A program made the position numbers and the translations under genes. From assembly GCA_019351895.1 (NCBI GenBank), contig JABBOH010000019.1:6940-70939 (forward strand): a stretch of DNA of 64,000 nucleotides, in the 5' to 3' direction. Position 1 is the first letter of the stretch. Each line of letters starts with the position of its first letter. This document shows, in pieces, positions 34,540 through 42,385 of the stretch. The DNA comes from Pseudomonadota bacterium (GTDB lineage: Bacteria > Pseudomonadota > Alphaproteobacteria > Acetobacterales > Acetobacteraceae). The notes below the pieces were generated by a model. That model was not told where the DNA came from, made no database searches, and was given only the letters and a program-made list of their open reading frames with translations.

Positions 34540-35058
34540 TCAGCCCGCCGCGAAACGCAGCTCGGTATCCTTCTCCCAAGGACCGCCGTCATACCGCCAA
34601 AGCGCGAGGCCGACCGCCAGCGCGCTGAAAGGGACAAACTCGCGCGACAGCTCCGCCAGCAGAGCCTTCGCCTCCTCAGGCGCGACCTTGTTCTGCACGG
34701 TCACGTGCGGCCGCCATCCCTGCCGGTCCTGCGCGGTCAGATCGTCGTGCCATAGCGCCGCGAGGCGTGACCGCAGCGCCGCCATCTCCGGCGCGCCGAG
34801 CGTGTAGGCGACGCCGCGACCGAGCGATCGGAGGCCGCTGACCTGCACCTCCGCCCGAGCCTGGCGCGCGCAGGCGGTTTCCAGCTGCCGCCGGATCAGG
34901 GCGGCGCGCTCGCCCGGAAGGGCATGGAACAGCGTGACGTGGGCCGGGATGACGTTGAGGTGGGGCGGGAACCAGCGCGACCGCCCGCGGTCGAAGAAAG
35001 CCTGCGACGGGTCGTCGAGGACGAGCGTGAGGATGAGAGGCCGCGTGTCGGTGTTCAT
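34540..35058 (-). CDS. 2'-5' RNA ligase / cyclic phosphodiesterase superfamily protein
   Basis: A 172-residue 2H-phosphoesterase with two HxT motifs, HVTLFHALPG and HVTVQNKV, in the expected symmetric halves. Such enzymes act on 2',3'-cyclic or 2'-5' linked phosphodiesters of RNA; the in vivo substrate is unknown. The ATG at 35058 matches the family start (TDTRPLILTL); an ATG six codons earlier is in frame. It diverges from glpX. A piece of its 3' end is repeated in inverted orientation at 33200. Confidence 0.8.
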   Translation of the reverse strand: MNTDTRPLILTLVLDDPSQAFFDRGRSRWFPPHLNVIPAHVTLFHALPGERAALIRRQLETACARQARAEVQVSGLRSLGRGVAYTLGAPEMAALRSRLAALWHDDLTAQDRQGWRPHVTVQNKVAPEEAKALLAELSREFVPFSALAVGLALWRYDGGPWEKDTELRFAAG

Positions 35059-35242
35059 GGTGGGCGAGCTTCGCATGACCCGGGGGCGTTCGTCCCGAGG
35101 CGCGGGACCTCGCGCATCGCGGGGAAAGGCACGCGCATCGGCCAGGACATCGCACCCGCCGCCGCCCTCGGTTCCGAATCGGGGCCGCCTGGGCTAGGCT
35201 GCAGGCCACGCCGCCCCACGGACCGAAAAGACGAGGACACCC

Positions 35243-36226
35243 ATGGCCCTCCAGACCCCGCAACACTCCGACCGCAACCTCGCCCTCGAACTCGTCCGCG
35301 TGACAGAGGCCGCCGCCATCGCCGCCGCCCAATGGATCGGCCGGGGCAACAAGAACGCCGCCGACGGCGCCGCCGTGGAGGCCATGCGCCATGCCTTCGA
35401 CAGCGTCTCGATCTCCGGCACCGTCGTCATCGGCGAGGGCGAGATGGACGAGGCCCCCATGCTCTATATCGGCGAGAAGGTCGGCCAGGGCGGCCCCGAG
35501 ATGGATATCGCCGTCGACCCCCTCGAAGGCACCGAGATCGTCGCCAAGGGCGCGGCCAACGGCATGGCCGTCATCGCCCTTGCGGATAAGGGCCGCTTCC
35601 TGCACGCCCCCGATATCTACATGCAGAAGATCGCGGTCGGTCCCGGCCTGCCGCAGGGCGTCGTCGACCTCGACGCCTCGGCGGGGGAGAATCTCCGCAA
35701 CCTCGCCCGCGCCAAGCAGGTCGATGTGTCGGATCTCGTCGTCTGCATCCTCGATCGCGAGCGGCATGACGAGCTCGTCGCCCATTGCCGCGAGGCCGGG
35801 GCGCGCATCATGCTGATCTCGGCCGGGGACGTGGCGGGCTGCATCGCCACCAGCCGCCCGGAAGGCGGGGTCGACATGTATCTCGGCGCCGGCGGCGCGC
35901 CCGAAGGCGTGATCGCGGCCGCCGCCCTCCGCTGCGTCGGCGGCCAGATGCAATGCCGGCTGCTGTTCGACGACGACGGCCAGATCGAGCGCGCGCGCGG
36001 CATGGGCATCCACGACCCGCACCGCAAATACGGCATCCACGAAATCGCGGGCGGAGACGTGATGTTCGCGGCGACCGGCGTGACCAGCGGACCGCTGCTG
36101 CGCGGCGTCATGCGCGAGGGGAATGGCGCGGCGACGCATTCGGTCGTCATGCGCAGCAAGTCGGGCACCGTGCGCTTCGTCGAGGCGCATCACGACTTCA
36201 CCATCAAGCACTGGTCTCGGGCGTAA
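35243..36226 (+). CDS. glpX: class II fructose-1,6-bisphosphatase
   Basis: A 327-residue GlpX protein. The metal and substrate motifs are [27 protein letters not shown] and GGAPEGVIAAAALR. It dephosphorylates fructose-1,6-bisphosphate in gluconeogenesis. In Hyphomicrobiales it normally follows hom and precedes recJ; recJ is still in place downstream. A truncated inverted copy of codons ~30-95 sits at 33008-33209. Confidence 0.96.
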   Translation: MALQTPQHSDRNLALELVRVTEAAAIAAAQWIGRGNKNAADGAAVEAMRHAFDSVSISGTVVIGEGEMDEAPMLYIGEKVGQGGPEMDIAVDPLEGTEIVAKGAANGMAVIALADKGRFLHAPDIYMQKIAVGPGLPQGVVDLDASAGENLRNLARAKQVDVSDLVVCILDRERHDELVAHCREAGARIMLISAGDVAGCIATSRPEGGVDMYLGAGGAPEGVIAAAALRCVGGQMQCRLLFDDDGQIERARGMGIHDPHRKYGIHEIAGGDVMFAATGVTSGPLLRGVMREGNGAATHSVVMRSKSGTVRFVEAHHDFTIKHWSRA

Positions 36227-36314
36227 GACGCTGAGCGCCCTCGCCTCGGCCGCGCCGTCCGCGGAACCGCAACCCGGCCCCGCGGAGGGGCTGCCCCCCG
36301 AAGCCGCGGAGCCG

Positions 36315-38093
36315 GTGCTGGGGGTGGACCGCAGCGTCACCGGCAGGCGCTGGCTGTGGCGCCCGAACGCGGCGGAGACCGCGGCCCATCTCGGCCTCGG
36401 CATCGCGCAGAGGCTCGACCTGCCGGAGATCGTCGGGCGGCTCCTCGCCATGCGCGGCATCGGCATCGAACAAGCGGTGCACTACCTGACGCCGACGTTG
36501 CGCGCCCTGCTGCCCGATCCCTCGACCCTGACCGACATGGATGTCGCGGCGGAGCGCATGGCGCGCGCCGTACGCGACCACGAAACGGTCGGCGTCTTCG
36601 GCGACTACGACGTGGACGGCGCCTGCTCGGCGGCGCTGGTGACGCAGCTGCTGCGCGGCCTCGGCCTCGTCGTTCACACCCACATCCCCGACCGCGCGAC
36701 CGAGGGCTACGGGCCGAACGAGACGGCGCTCCGCGGCCTCGTGGACAAGGGCGCCAGCTTGATCATCTGCGTCGACTGCGGCACCGCGGCGCATGAGCCT
36801 CTTGCCTGCCTCGCGGGCCGCGCCGACGCCGTCGTGCTCGACCACCACAAGGCCGAGGGGCCGCCGCCCGCGATCCTCGCGACCGTCAACCCGAACCGGC
36901 TCGACTGCGCCTCGGGCCAGGGCATGCTCTGCGCCACGGGGATCGCCTTTCTTACGGCCGTCGCCCTGGTGCGCCATCTGCGGCGGGACGGCTTCTTCGG
37001 ACCGGGCCAGCCGGAGCCGGACCTCATCGCGCTGCTCGACCTCGTGGCGCTCGCGACCGTCTGCGACGTGATGCCGCTGACCGGCCTCAACCGCGCCTTC
37101 GTCGGCCAGGGGCTGCGCGTCATGGCGCGCGGCGCGCGGCCGGGGATCGCGGCGTTGCTGGAGGTCGCGGGGGCGAGTGCCGCGAAAGGATTGCCCTCGA
37201 CGATGACCTGCGGCTTCGCACTCGGCCCGCGCATCAATGCGGGCGGCCGGGTGGCGGATGCGGGGCTCGGCCTGCGGCTGCTGCTGACCGAGGACGCCGA
37301 TGAGGCGCGGGAGATCGCCGAGCTGCTCGACAGCGTCAACCGCCAGCGCCAACAGATCGAGCTGGGCGTGATGGACGAGGCGTTGCGGCTGGCCGAGGCG
37401 CAGGTCGCCGCCGGGCACGCCGTGCTGCTGGTCAGCGGCGACGGCTGGCATGCCGGCGTCGTCGGCATCGTCGCCGGGCGTCTGAAGGAGAAGTTCAACC
37501 GGCCGGCCTGTGTGCTGGCGATCGCCGAGGGCCGCGCGACGGGCTCCGGGCGTTCGGTCGTGGGGCTCGACCTCGGTGCGGCCGTGCTGGCGGCGCGGCA
37601 GGGTGGGTTGCTTGAGCGCGGCGGCGGCCACGCCATGGCGGCGGGCTTCGCCTTGCCGGTGGAGGGCGTGCCGGCGCTGCACGACTTCCTCAACGCCCGT
37701 CTGGCGGCGGCGGCGGCGATGCCGGCGGCGGCGGCGCTCGCGGTCGAGGGCGTGCTGACGGTGCGGGGTGCGACGGTGGAGGTGGCCGAGCATCTGGCCC
37801 GGCTGGCGCCGTTTGGGCAGGGAAACGACGAGCCGCTGCTGGTGCTGAGCCATGCCCGGGTGAGCCGTGCCGAGCGCGTGGGCAAGGACGGGGCGACTGT
37901 GCGCGCCTTCATCGAGGGCGAGGGCGGCGGGCGGCTGAAGGCCGTTCTGTTCCGGGCCAAGACGGGCCCGCTCGCCGAGGCGCTGCTCGACCCGGGGCGG
38001 CGTCCGATGCACCTTGCGGGGTATCTGCGGGCGGAGAGTTGGAACGGCTCGGTGAGTGCGAGCTTCATGGTGCAGGATGCGGCCTACGCCTGA
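36315..38093 (+). CDS. recJ: single-stranded-DNA-specific 5'-3' exonuclease RecJ
   Basis: About 592 residues. The DHH-phosphoesterase motifs are visible as VGVFGDYDVDGACSAALV, ICVDCG and VVLDHHKAEG. The DHHA1 domain has SGRSVVGLDL and ERGGGHAMAAGFAL, and a C-terminal OB-fold follows. RecJ degrades 5'-ended single strands in recombination and repair. The start is uncertain. The frame is open from an ATG at 36123 inside glpX, but family sequence begins around EPVLGVDRSVTGRRWLWRP, so the GTG at 36315 was chosen (another GTG is at 36324). Confidence 0.92.
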   Translation: MLGVDRSVTGRRWLWRPNAAETAAHLGLGIAQRLDLPEIVGRLLAMRGIGIEQAVHYLTPTLRALLPDPSTLTDMDVAAERMARAVRDHETVGVFGDYDVDGACSAALVTQLLRGLGLVVHTHIPDRATEGYGPNETALRGLVDKGASLIICVDCGTAAHEPLACLAGRADAVVLDHHKAEGPPPAILATVNPNRLDCASGQGMLCATGIAFLTAVALVRHLRRDGFFGPGQPEPDLIALLDLVALATVCDVMPLTGLNRAFVGQGLRVMARGARPGIAALLEVAGASAAKGLPSTMTCGFALGPRINAGGRVADAGLGLRLLLTEDADEAREIAELLDSVNRQRQQIELGVMDEALRLAEAQVAAGHAVLLVSGDGWHAGVVGIVAGRLKEKFNRPACVLAIAEGRATGSGRSVVGLDLGAAVLAARQGGLLERGGGHAMAAGFALPVEGVPALHDFLNARLAAAAAMPAAAALAVEGVLTVRGATVEVAEHLARLAPFGQGNDEPLLVLSHARVSRAERVGKDGATVRAFIEGEGGGRLKAVLFRAKTGPLAEALLDPGRRPMHLAGYLRAESWNGSVSASFMVQDAAYA

Positions 38094-38205
38094 AACCCGC
38101 TCCGGCTTGACGGGCGCGGTGGAGGATTGACGGTTCCGGGGTTGATTCGGCGCGGTGGCTCGGCTACCCAGCACGCCCCGGCCGGCAGCGGCTGGGGACA
38201 GGCTC

Positions 38206-38281
38206 GTCCCGTTCGTCTAGAGGCCTAGGACACCGCCCTTTCACGGCGGTAACACGAGTTCGAATCTCGTACGGGATACCA
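38206..38281 (+). tRNA. tRNA-Glu(TTC)
   Basis: A 76-nt tRNA with acceptor GTCCCGT pairing with ACGGGAT, anticodon stem CCGCC/GGCGG around the loop CTTTCAC (anticodon TTC), T-loop TTCGAAT and an encoded CCA end. All stems pair. A possible promoter is TTGATT (38142-38147), 17 bp, TACCCA (38165-38170), but it is weak. The gene lies after recJ. Confidence 0.97.
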
Positions 38282-38500
38282 GCCGCCTCGACTGCCGAGC
38301 GTCGGCAACCGAGCATCGGCCAGTCCCGCCGTTAGATGTCGCCTCCTGGGCTCGTTTCCAGGAGTTCCCCCCCCTTAGGCCGAGCCGCCCAGCCTTCTCC
38401 CGCGAACGGGCGAGGACAGATAGCAAGTCGCGCCGCCGGGCGATGTCGAAGTCGACCAGCGGCGGCGCCACGGCACGGGCTTGGATGAGCAGGCTTAGGC

Positions 38501-38773
38501 TTACGGCGCGGACGTCTGGATTTTCGACTTCCGGTCCTGGCCACCAGCCTTCATTCCACTCTTGGTCGACATACCGCCGCCGCCGGTTCCGCTCGTCGGG
38601 GAGAGTGTGCTCTGCACGGTGCCGTTGCTCTTGACCGCGGGACCGGGAAAAGCCGAGCGTGTCGTCGATGGCGGAACATCAGAACCACTGCCTGAGCTTT
38701 GGGCAAAGCTTGCAGTAAAAGCAGCGGGAGCCAGAAGCATGGCACCAGCAAGAGCGATTGCCTGGACTTTCAT
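38501..38773 (-). CDS. small secreted protein, unknown function
   Basis: A 90-residue protein with a clear signal peptide (MKVQAIALAGAMLLAPAAFT, cleavage after SFAQ). The mature ~65 residues are Ser/Gly/Thr-rich and end in basic residues (KAGGQDRKSKIQTSAP); there is no motif I recognise. AGGAT eight bases upstream supports the ATG at 38773. A strong hairpin occupies the leader right before the ribosome binding site, suggesting post-transcriptional control. Confidence 0.65.
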   Translation of the reverse strand: MKVQAIALAGAMLLAPAAFTASFAQSSGSGSDVPPSTTRSAFPGPAVKSNGTVQSTLSPTSGTGGGGMSTKSGMKAGGQDRKSKIQTSAP

Positions 38774-38783
38774 AATACATCCT

Positions 38784-38820
38784 ATATTTGGAGCAGCTTG
38801 TTTGGCAGCTGCACAAATAT
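38784..38820 (-). promoter_or_regulatory. two-part stem-loop in the leader of the small secreted protein
   Basis: ATATTTG (38784-38790) pairs with CAAATAT (38814-38820), and inside it GCAGCT (38793-38798) pairs with AGCTGC (38807-38812), leaving an 8-base loop and a small internal bulge. The base of the stem touches the AGGATG ribosome binding site of the gene at 38773. It could be an RNA switch or thermometer-like element, or a DNA operator palindrome. Confidence 0.6.
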
Positions 38821-38970
38821 TGTCCGGATGAGGTAGCGCGCTAAGCCCAAGCGCAGCCACTATGACTTATGCGATAGAGTCACCTACAAAATGAGCAAGG
38901 CGGTCGCCATGCCCGTGCTGGCGCTTGGCGATCCTAGCGAACGCTGAGGGCGGTTTGCAGTGGTCTCAGC

Positions 38971-39123
38971 TCACCAGACATCGGTGAAACGCGGATAGGA
39001 TCCCTGGGTGCGCGGAACCCCGTTCTGCTCATCCAGGATCCGCTGTCTGTCCTCGATGACCAAGACGCCGAGCGCGAGGACGAAGGGGATGCCAACGATG
39101 GCGAAGAAGATGTAGTCAAACAT
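38971..39123 (-). CDS. 50-residue single-pass membrane protein
   Basis: The minus strand encodes MFDYIFFAIVGIPFVLALGV followed by LVIEDRQRILDEQNGVPRTQ and a C-terminal TDVW. It is one transmembrane helix with a charged cytoplasmic tail. The ATG at 39123 has AAGGA eight bases upstream, and the frame is free of the arginine excess seen in shadow frames. It is too short for ordinary gene finders. Function unknown. Confidence 0.6.
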   Translation of the reverse strand: MFDYIFFAIVGIPFVLALGVLVIEDRQRILDEQNGVPRTQGSYPRFTDVW

Positions 39124-39423
39124 CTGTCGGGTTCCTTAAGCTCGGCCTGCCGACATTACGGTGGACCTCAGGCGCCCCGAAACGCAAGTCATTTGTGGTG
39201 CTTCACCTGCCGCAGGCGCGGCTCCGCGGGGACCTCGGACCGGTTCGGCCCGCTTCGGGTGCCGATAGCCCGGACGCGACCGGACGAGGTTTCGCTCACC
39301 CCGGGGCCAAGCCCGGGCCCCACCTTCGTACTAAGCCTTTTTTGGAGGATGATCCGACAACCGTTTTAGCCCGGAATCAAGTCATGCCTCGTTCGGACCG
39401 CCAGTCATAAGGACAAATGCAGC
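39124..39423. other. 300-bp intergenic region
   Basis: No gene seen. It contains a GC hairpin (GGGGCC-AAGCCCG-GGCCCC near 39303-39322) and, 17 bases later, a CTTTTTT run, which is loosely terminator-like but too widely spaced for a confident call. Promoters for the flanking divergent small genes probably lie here. Confidence 0.4.
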
Positions 39424-39651
39424 GTGCTTGACATCATGCCTCTCTGGGAAGCCTGCGCGATCGTCGGCATCGCCGCGCTCATGATCGCGCTCGTGGTCGG
39501 TCTCACCACCAGCGGCCGGATCTGGTTCTACCGGCGCTACCGCTACGACTATGACAGCTACGTCAAACGCCACCAGCGTCAGATGGCCCGCGACGCGCGC
39601 CGCTGGAACCGCGAGCACGCGAAGCTGCAGGCGAAGGGCATGCGCACGTAA
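39424..39651 (+). CDS. small single-pass membrane protein
   Basis: A 75-residue protein with one hydrophobic helix (CAIVGIAALMIALVVGLTTS) followed by a strongly basic, tyrosine-rich tail (RIWFYRRYRYDYDSYVKRHQ). The start is a GTG at 39424, or an ATG four codons later. It converges on the SulP gene, with 13 bases between stops. No family recognised. Confidence 0.55.
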   Translation: MLDIMPLWEACAIVGIAALMIALVVGLTTSGRIWFYRRYRYDYDSYVKRHQRQMARDARRWNREHAKLQAKGMRT

Positions 39652-39664
39652 GCCGCCGCCCCCC

Positions 39665-41400
39665 TCAGGGCCGCGCCGGGCCGCCGCTGCGGGCGATGGC
39701 GTCCTCGACCGAGCGGAAGATGTTGTCCGCGCCGATGTCGGACAACAGCCCCGTGCGGTCGGCCTGATGGCGCGCCTTGCCCGCCGATAGACGCGCCAAA
39801 ACCACGCGGATGCCGCGCCGGCGCAACGCCGCGAGCGTGGTGCGCAGGACCGACGCCCCGGTGTAATCGACTTCGGTGATGCCGCTCGCCTCGATGACCA
39901 CGAGGCGCACCGGCTCCGCCGCCGCGGCGACCGCCGCCTGCAGGCGCCTGCAGATAAAGACGACGTTGGTGAAGGTCACCGGCGCCGCCGGCGCGAAGAC
40001 CAGAACCCCCGGCTCCGTCTCGCCGTCCTCGCCCGAACTGGGCGGCCACCAGACGGTCGTGCCTGGGACCCGCGACAGCGCAACGCATAGCGGACGCGCC
40101 AGACCGTAGATGCTCTGCATCAGCGAGAGCGCGATGCTGCACAGCATGCCGACCTCGATCGGCAGCGCCACGACGAGCACGATGCTCGCGACGACGAGGA
40201 TGATCTCGGAGCCACCGGTCCGCGCGATGCGCAGCATCTCCGTCAGTCGGAACATCCGCGCGGCGATCGCGATGAGGATGCCGGCGAGCGCCGCCTGCGG
40301 CACGAGTTGGAACACCGCACGGCCGCCGAGCAGCAGCGCCACGACACAGGCCGCCGCCGCCAGGGACACGAACTGCGAGCGCCCGCCCGCATGCACGACA
40401 GCCGCCGTGCGCGGCGGGCTCGCGTTCACGGGAAACGCCCCGCAGAGGCCGGACAGGATGCAGCCCACCCCGACGCCGCCGAAGTTGGGGCTGATCCGGG
40501 CCAGCGGCTCCCGCTCGTCGCCGAAGGATCGGGCCACCGTCGCCGTCTGCATCATGCAGACCAGCGCGATGACGACGGCGAGCGGCGCGAGCCTGATGAC
40601 GCGCGCCAGCGAAACCTCGGCGAACATGTCCCGTGGGACGCCGACCGGCGGCAGAGCCGGCGCCGTCAGCCACCGACCGGCGGCAGAGCCGCCGCCGTCA
40701 GCACGCCGGCGCCATGCAGATGGAACACGGCGACAGCCGCACCGCCGAGCAGAATGGCGAGGAGCGCGCCCGGCCAGCGCGGCGCCAGCTTCTCCGTCAG
40801 CAGGGTGGCCAGAAAGGCGGTGAGGCCGATCATCAGGGCGTAGGTGTTGAGGTGGGGCAGTTGCGCCTCGAGCTGGGCGAGTTGCTCGATCACCGTGCCG
40901 CGTCCGCCCGGAACGCCGATGGCCGCGGGCAGTTCGGCGACCGCGATATGGATGGAGACGCCCGCCAGGAAGCCCGCGGTCACGGGAATGGACAGCAGAT
41001 CCGCGATCCATCCCGCCCGGCTGAGTGCCGCGACCACCAGGATCGCGCCCACCATCAGGGCCAGCAGCGAGGCGAGCCCGTCGTATTCCGCGGTGCCCGC
41101 GCTGCAGATCGCGGCCAGGCCGCCCGCGATGATCGGCGCGATGGTCGAATCCGCGCCCGCCGACAGCACCCGGCTGGAACCGAAGATCGCGAACCCGATG
41201 GACGCCGCGACGAAAGCGATGAGCCCGGTCACGGAAGGCAACCCGGCCAGACCTGCCGTCGCCACCTGCTCGGGCACGGCGATCGCCGCGAGCAGCAGCC
41301 CGGCCGCTAGATCCATGGGAAGCCAACGTGCCTGCCAACCGCGAAAGGATACGAAAAGAGGCCCCGATGGGCCAAACAGGCGCGCTCCCGGCATCGTCAT
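39665..41400 (-). pseudogene. SulP-family anion transporter with STAS domain, frameshifted
   Basis: The N-terminal part (start 41400, TADL-like region WLPMDLAAGLLLAAIAVPEQ, then FLAGVSIHIAV and HLHGAGVLTAAALPPVGG) stops at 40666. The rest continues in another frame: SLARVIRLAPLAVVIALVCM through NFGGVGVGCILSGLCGAFPV to a C-terminal STAS domain (LVVIEASGITEVDYTGASVL). The break coincides with a 32-bp tandem duplication at 40641-40704; removing one copy restores a single ~567-residue frame. SulP proteins move sulfate, bicarbonate or other anions. As written the gene is broken, but loss of one repeat copy would repair it. Confidence 0.85.
40641..40704. repeat. 32-bp tandem duplication inside the SulP gene
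   Basis: Copies at 40641-40672 and 40673-40704 share CCGACCGGCGGCAGAGCC and CGCCGTCAGC, differing at one internal base and at the last two bases. Thirty-two is not a multiple of three, so the duplication shifts the SulP reading frame. Confidence 0.92.
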
Positions 41401-41527
41401 CCGCTCGTCACGTCGGAACCCTGCCCCCGGTTGTCGCCATTTCGCGCAGCCGCCTTTGATCCTGGTCAAGGCGCCGCCGGTCCCGTCGCCTCATGCTTGA
41501 ACCGAACGCATGCCGGAGGCCAGTGCC

Positions 41528-42358
41528 ATGAGCTATCGCTCCATCCTCGTGAACCTGCGGCTCGGTCAGGACAATAGCCGGCTGCTCGCGGTCGTCGCCT
41601 CCCTGGCCGACCGTTTCGGCGCGCATGTCGCGGGCGTGGCGGTCTGGCAGCCGATCGAGGTCGCCTATAGCGACAGCGTTCTGGCGCCGGAACTGCTGCG
41701 TCAGGACCGGCAGCGCCGGGGGGAGCAGGCCGCCGCGGCGGAGGCCGAGTTCCGCGAGACGATGCACGGACATGGCACGTCGCTCGACTGGCACGCCTGG
41801 GCGGCGCCGCCGAACCTCGCGGGCGAGGTCGCGGTGCGGGCTCGCAGCGCGGATCTCATTGTGACACCGGTGAGCCGGGGCCAGACCGGGTTCGAGTTCT
41901 CGAGGCCGCTGAACCTCGGCGATCTGATCATGGAGGCGGGGCGGCCCGTCCTCATCGTGCCGGAAGCGACCGAAAGCCTGACGCTCGGCCATGTGCTGGT
42001 CGCCTGGAAAGATGGGCGGGAAGCGCGGCGCGCGGTCGCGGCGGCTCTGCCGGCGCTGCGGGCCGCGAGCCACGTCACCATCGCCGAAATCGCGCCTGAA
42101 GACGATCTCGCCCAGGCGCGGCGCCACCTCGACGACGTGGGCGCCTGGCTTTCGCGGCACGGCATCTCGCCGGAGTTGCTGCCGCTCGCCGCCAATGGAG
42201 ACGACGCGGGACGCCTCAACCTCCTGGCCGAGGACCGCGCGGTCGATCTCATCGTCGCCGGCGCCTATGCCCATAGCCGGCTGCGGGAATGGATACTGGG
42301 CAGCGTCACGCACCATCTGCTCCAGCACAGCGAAATCTGCTCGCTCGTCACCCACTAG
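41528..42358 (+). CDS. tandem-domain universal stress protein
   Basis: A 276-residue protein made of two UspA-like halves. The first half (MSYRSILVNLRLGQDNSRLL) ends in LIMEAGRPVLIVPE; the second (HVLVAWKDGREARRAVAAAL) ends in LGSVTHHLLQHSEICSLVTH. The second half has the ATP-binding-type G-x2-G-x9-S/T region only in degenerate form. The role is probably stress signalling in the cytoplasm. GGAGG eight bases before the ATG at 41528. It follows the broken SulP gene divergently and precedes the HAD-ATPase fusion by 27 bases on the same strand, so the two are likely one operon. Confidence 0.87.
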   Translation: MSYRSILVNLRLGQDNSRLLAVVASLADRFGAHVAGVAVWQPIEVAYSDSVLAPELLRQDRQRRGEQAAAAEAEFRETMHGHGTSLDWHAWAAPPNLAGEVAVRARSADLIVTPVSRGQTGFEFSRPLNLGDLIMEAGRPVLIVPEATESLTLGHVLVAWKDGREARRAVAAALPALRAASHVTIAEIAPEDDLAQARRHLDDVGAWLSRHGISPELLPLAANGDDAGRLNLLAEDRAVDLIVAGAYAHSRLREWILGSVTHHLLQHSEICSLVTH

Positions 42359-42385
42359 GCGAGGCGTCCCCGGACCCGGAACGCC

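Noticed and set aside
36204-38174. 656-codon minus-strand frame
   Set aside because: Antisense of recJ with shadow composition; recJ motifs on the plus strand are unambiguous.
38206-38281. tRNA-Glu as an integration site for an island
   Set aside because: I looked for a repeated tRNA 3' end downstream and found none within the window; the recombinase at 44 kb sits in an operon with ScpA and has no visible attachment site.
39303-39349. Rho-independent terminator before the 75-residue protein
   Set aside because: The GC hairpin and the T-run are 17 bases apart and no gene ends nearby on that strand, so a standard terminator is not supported.
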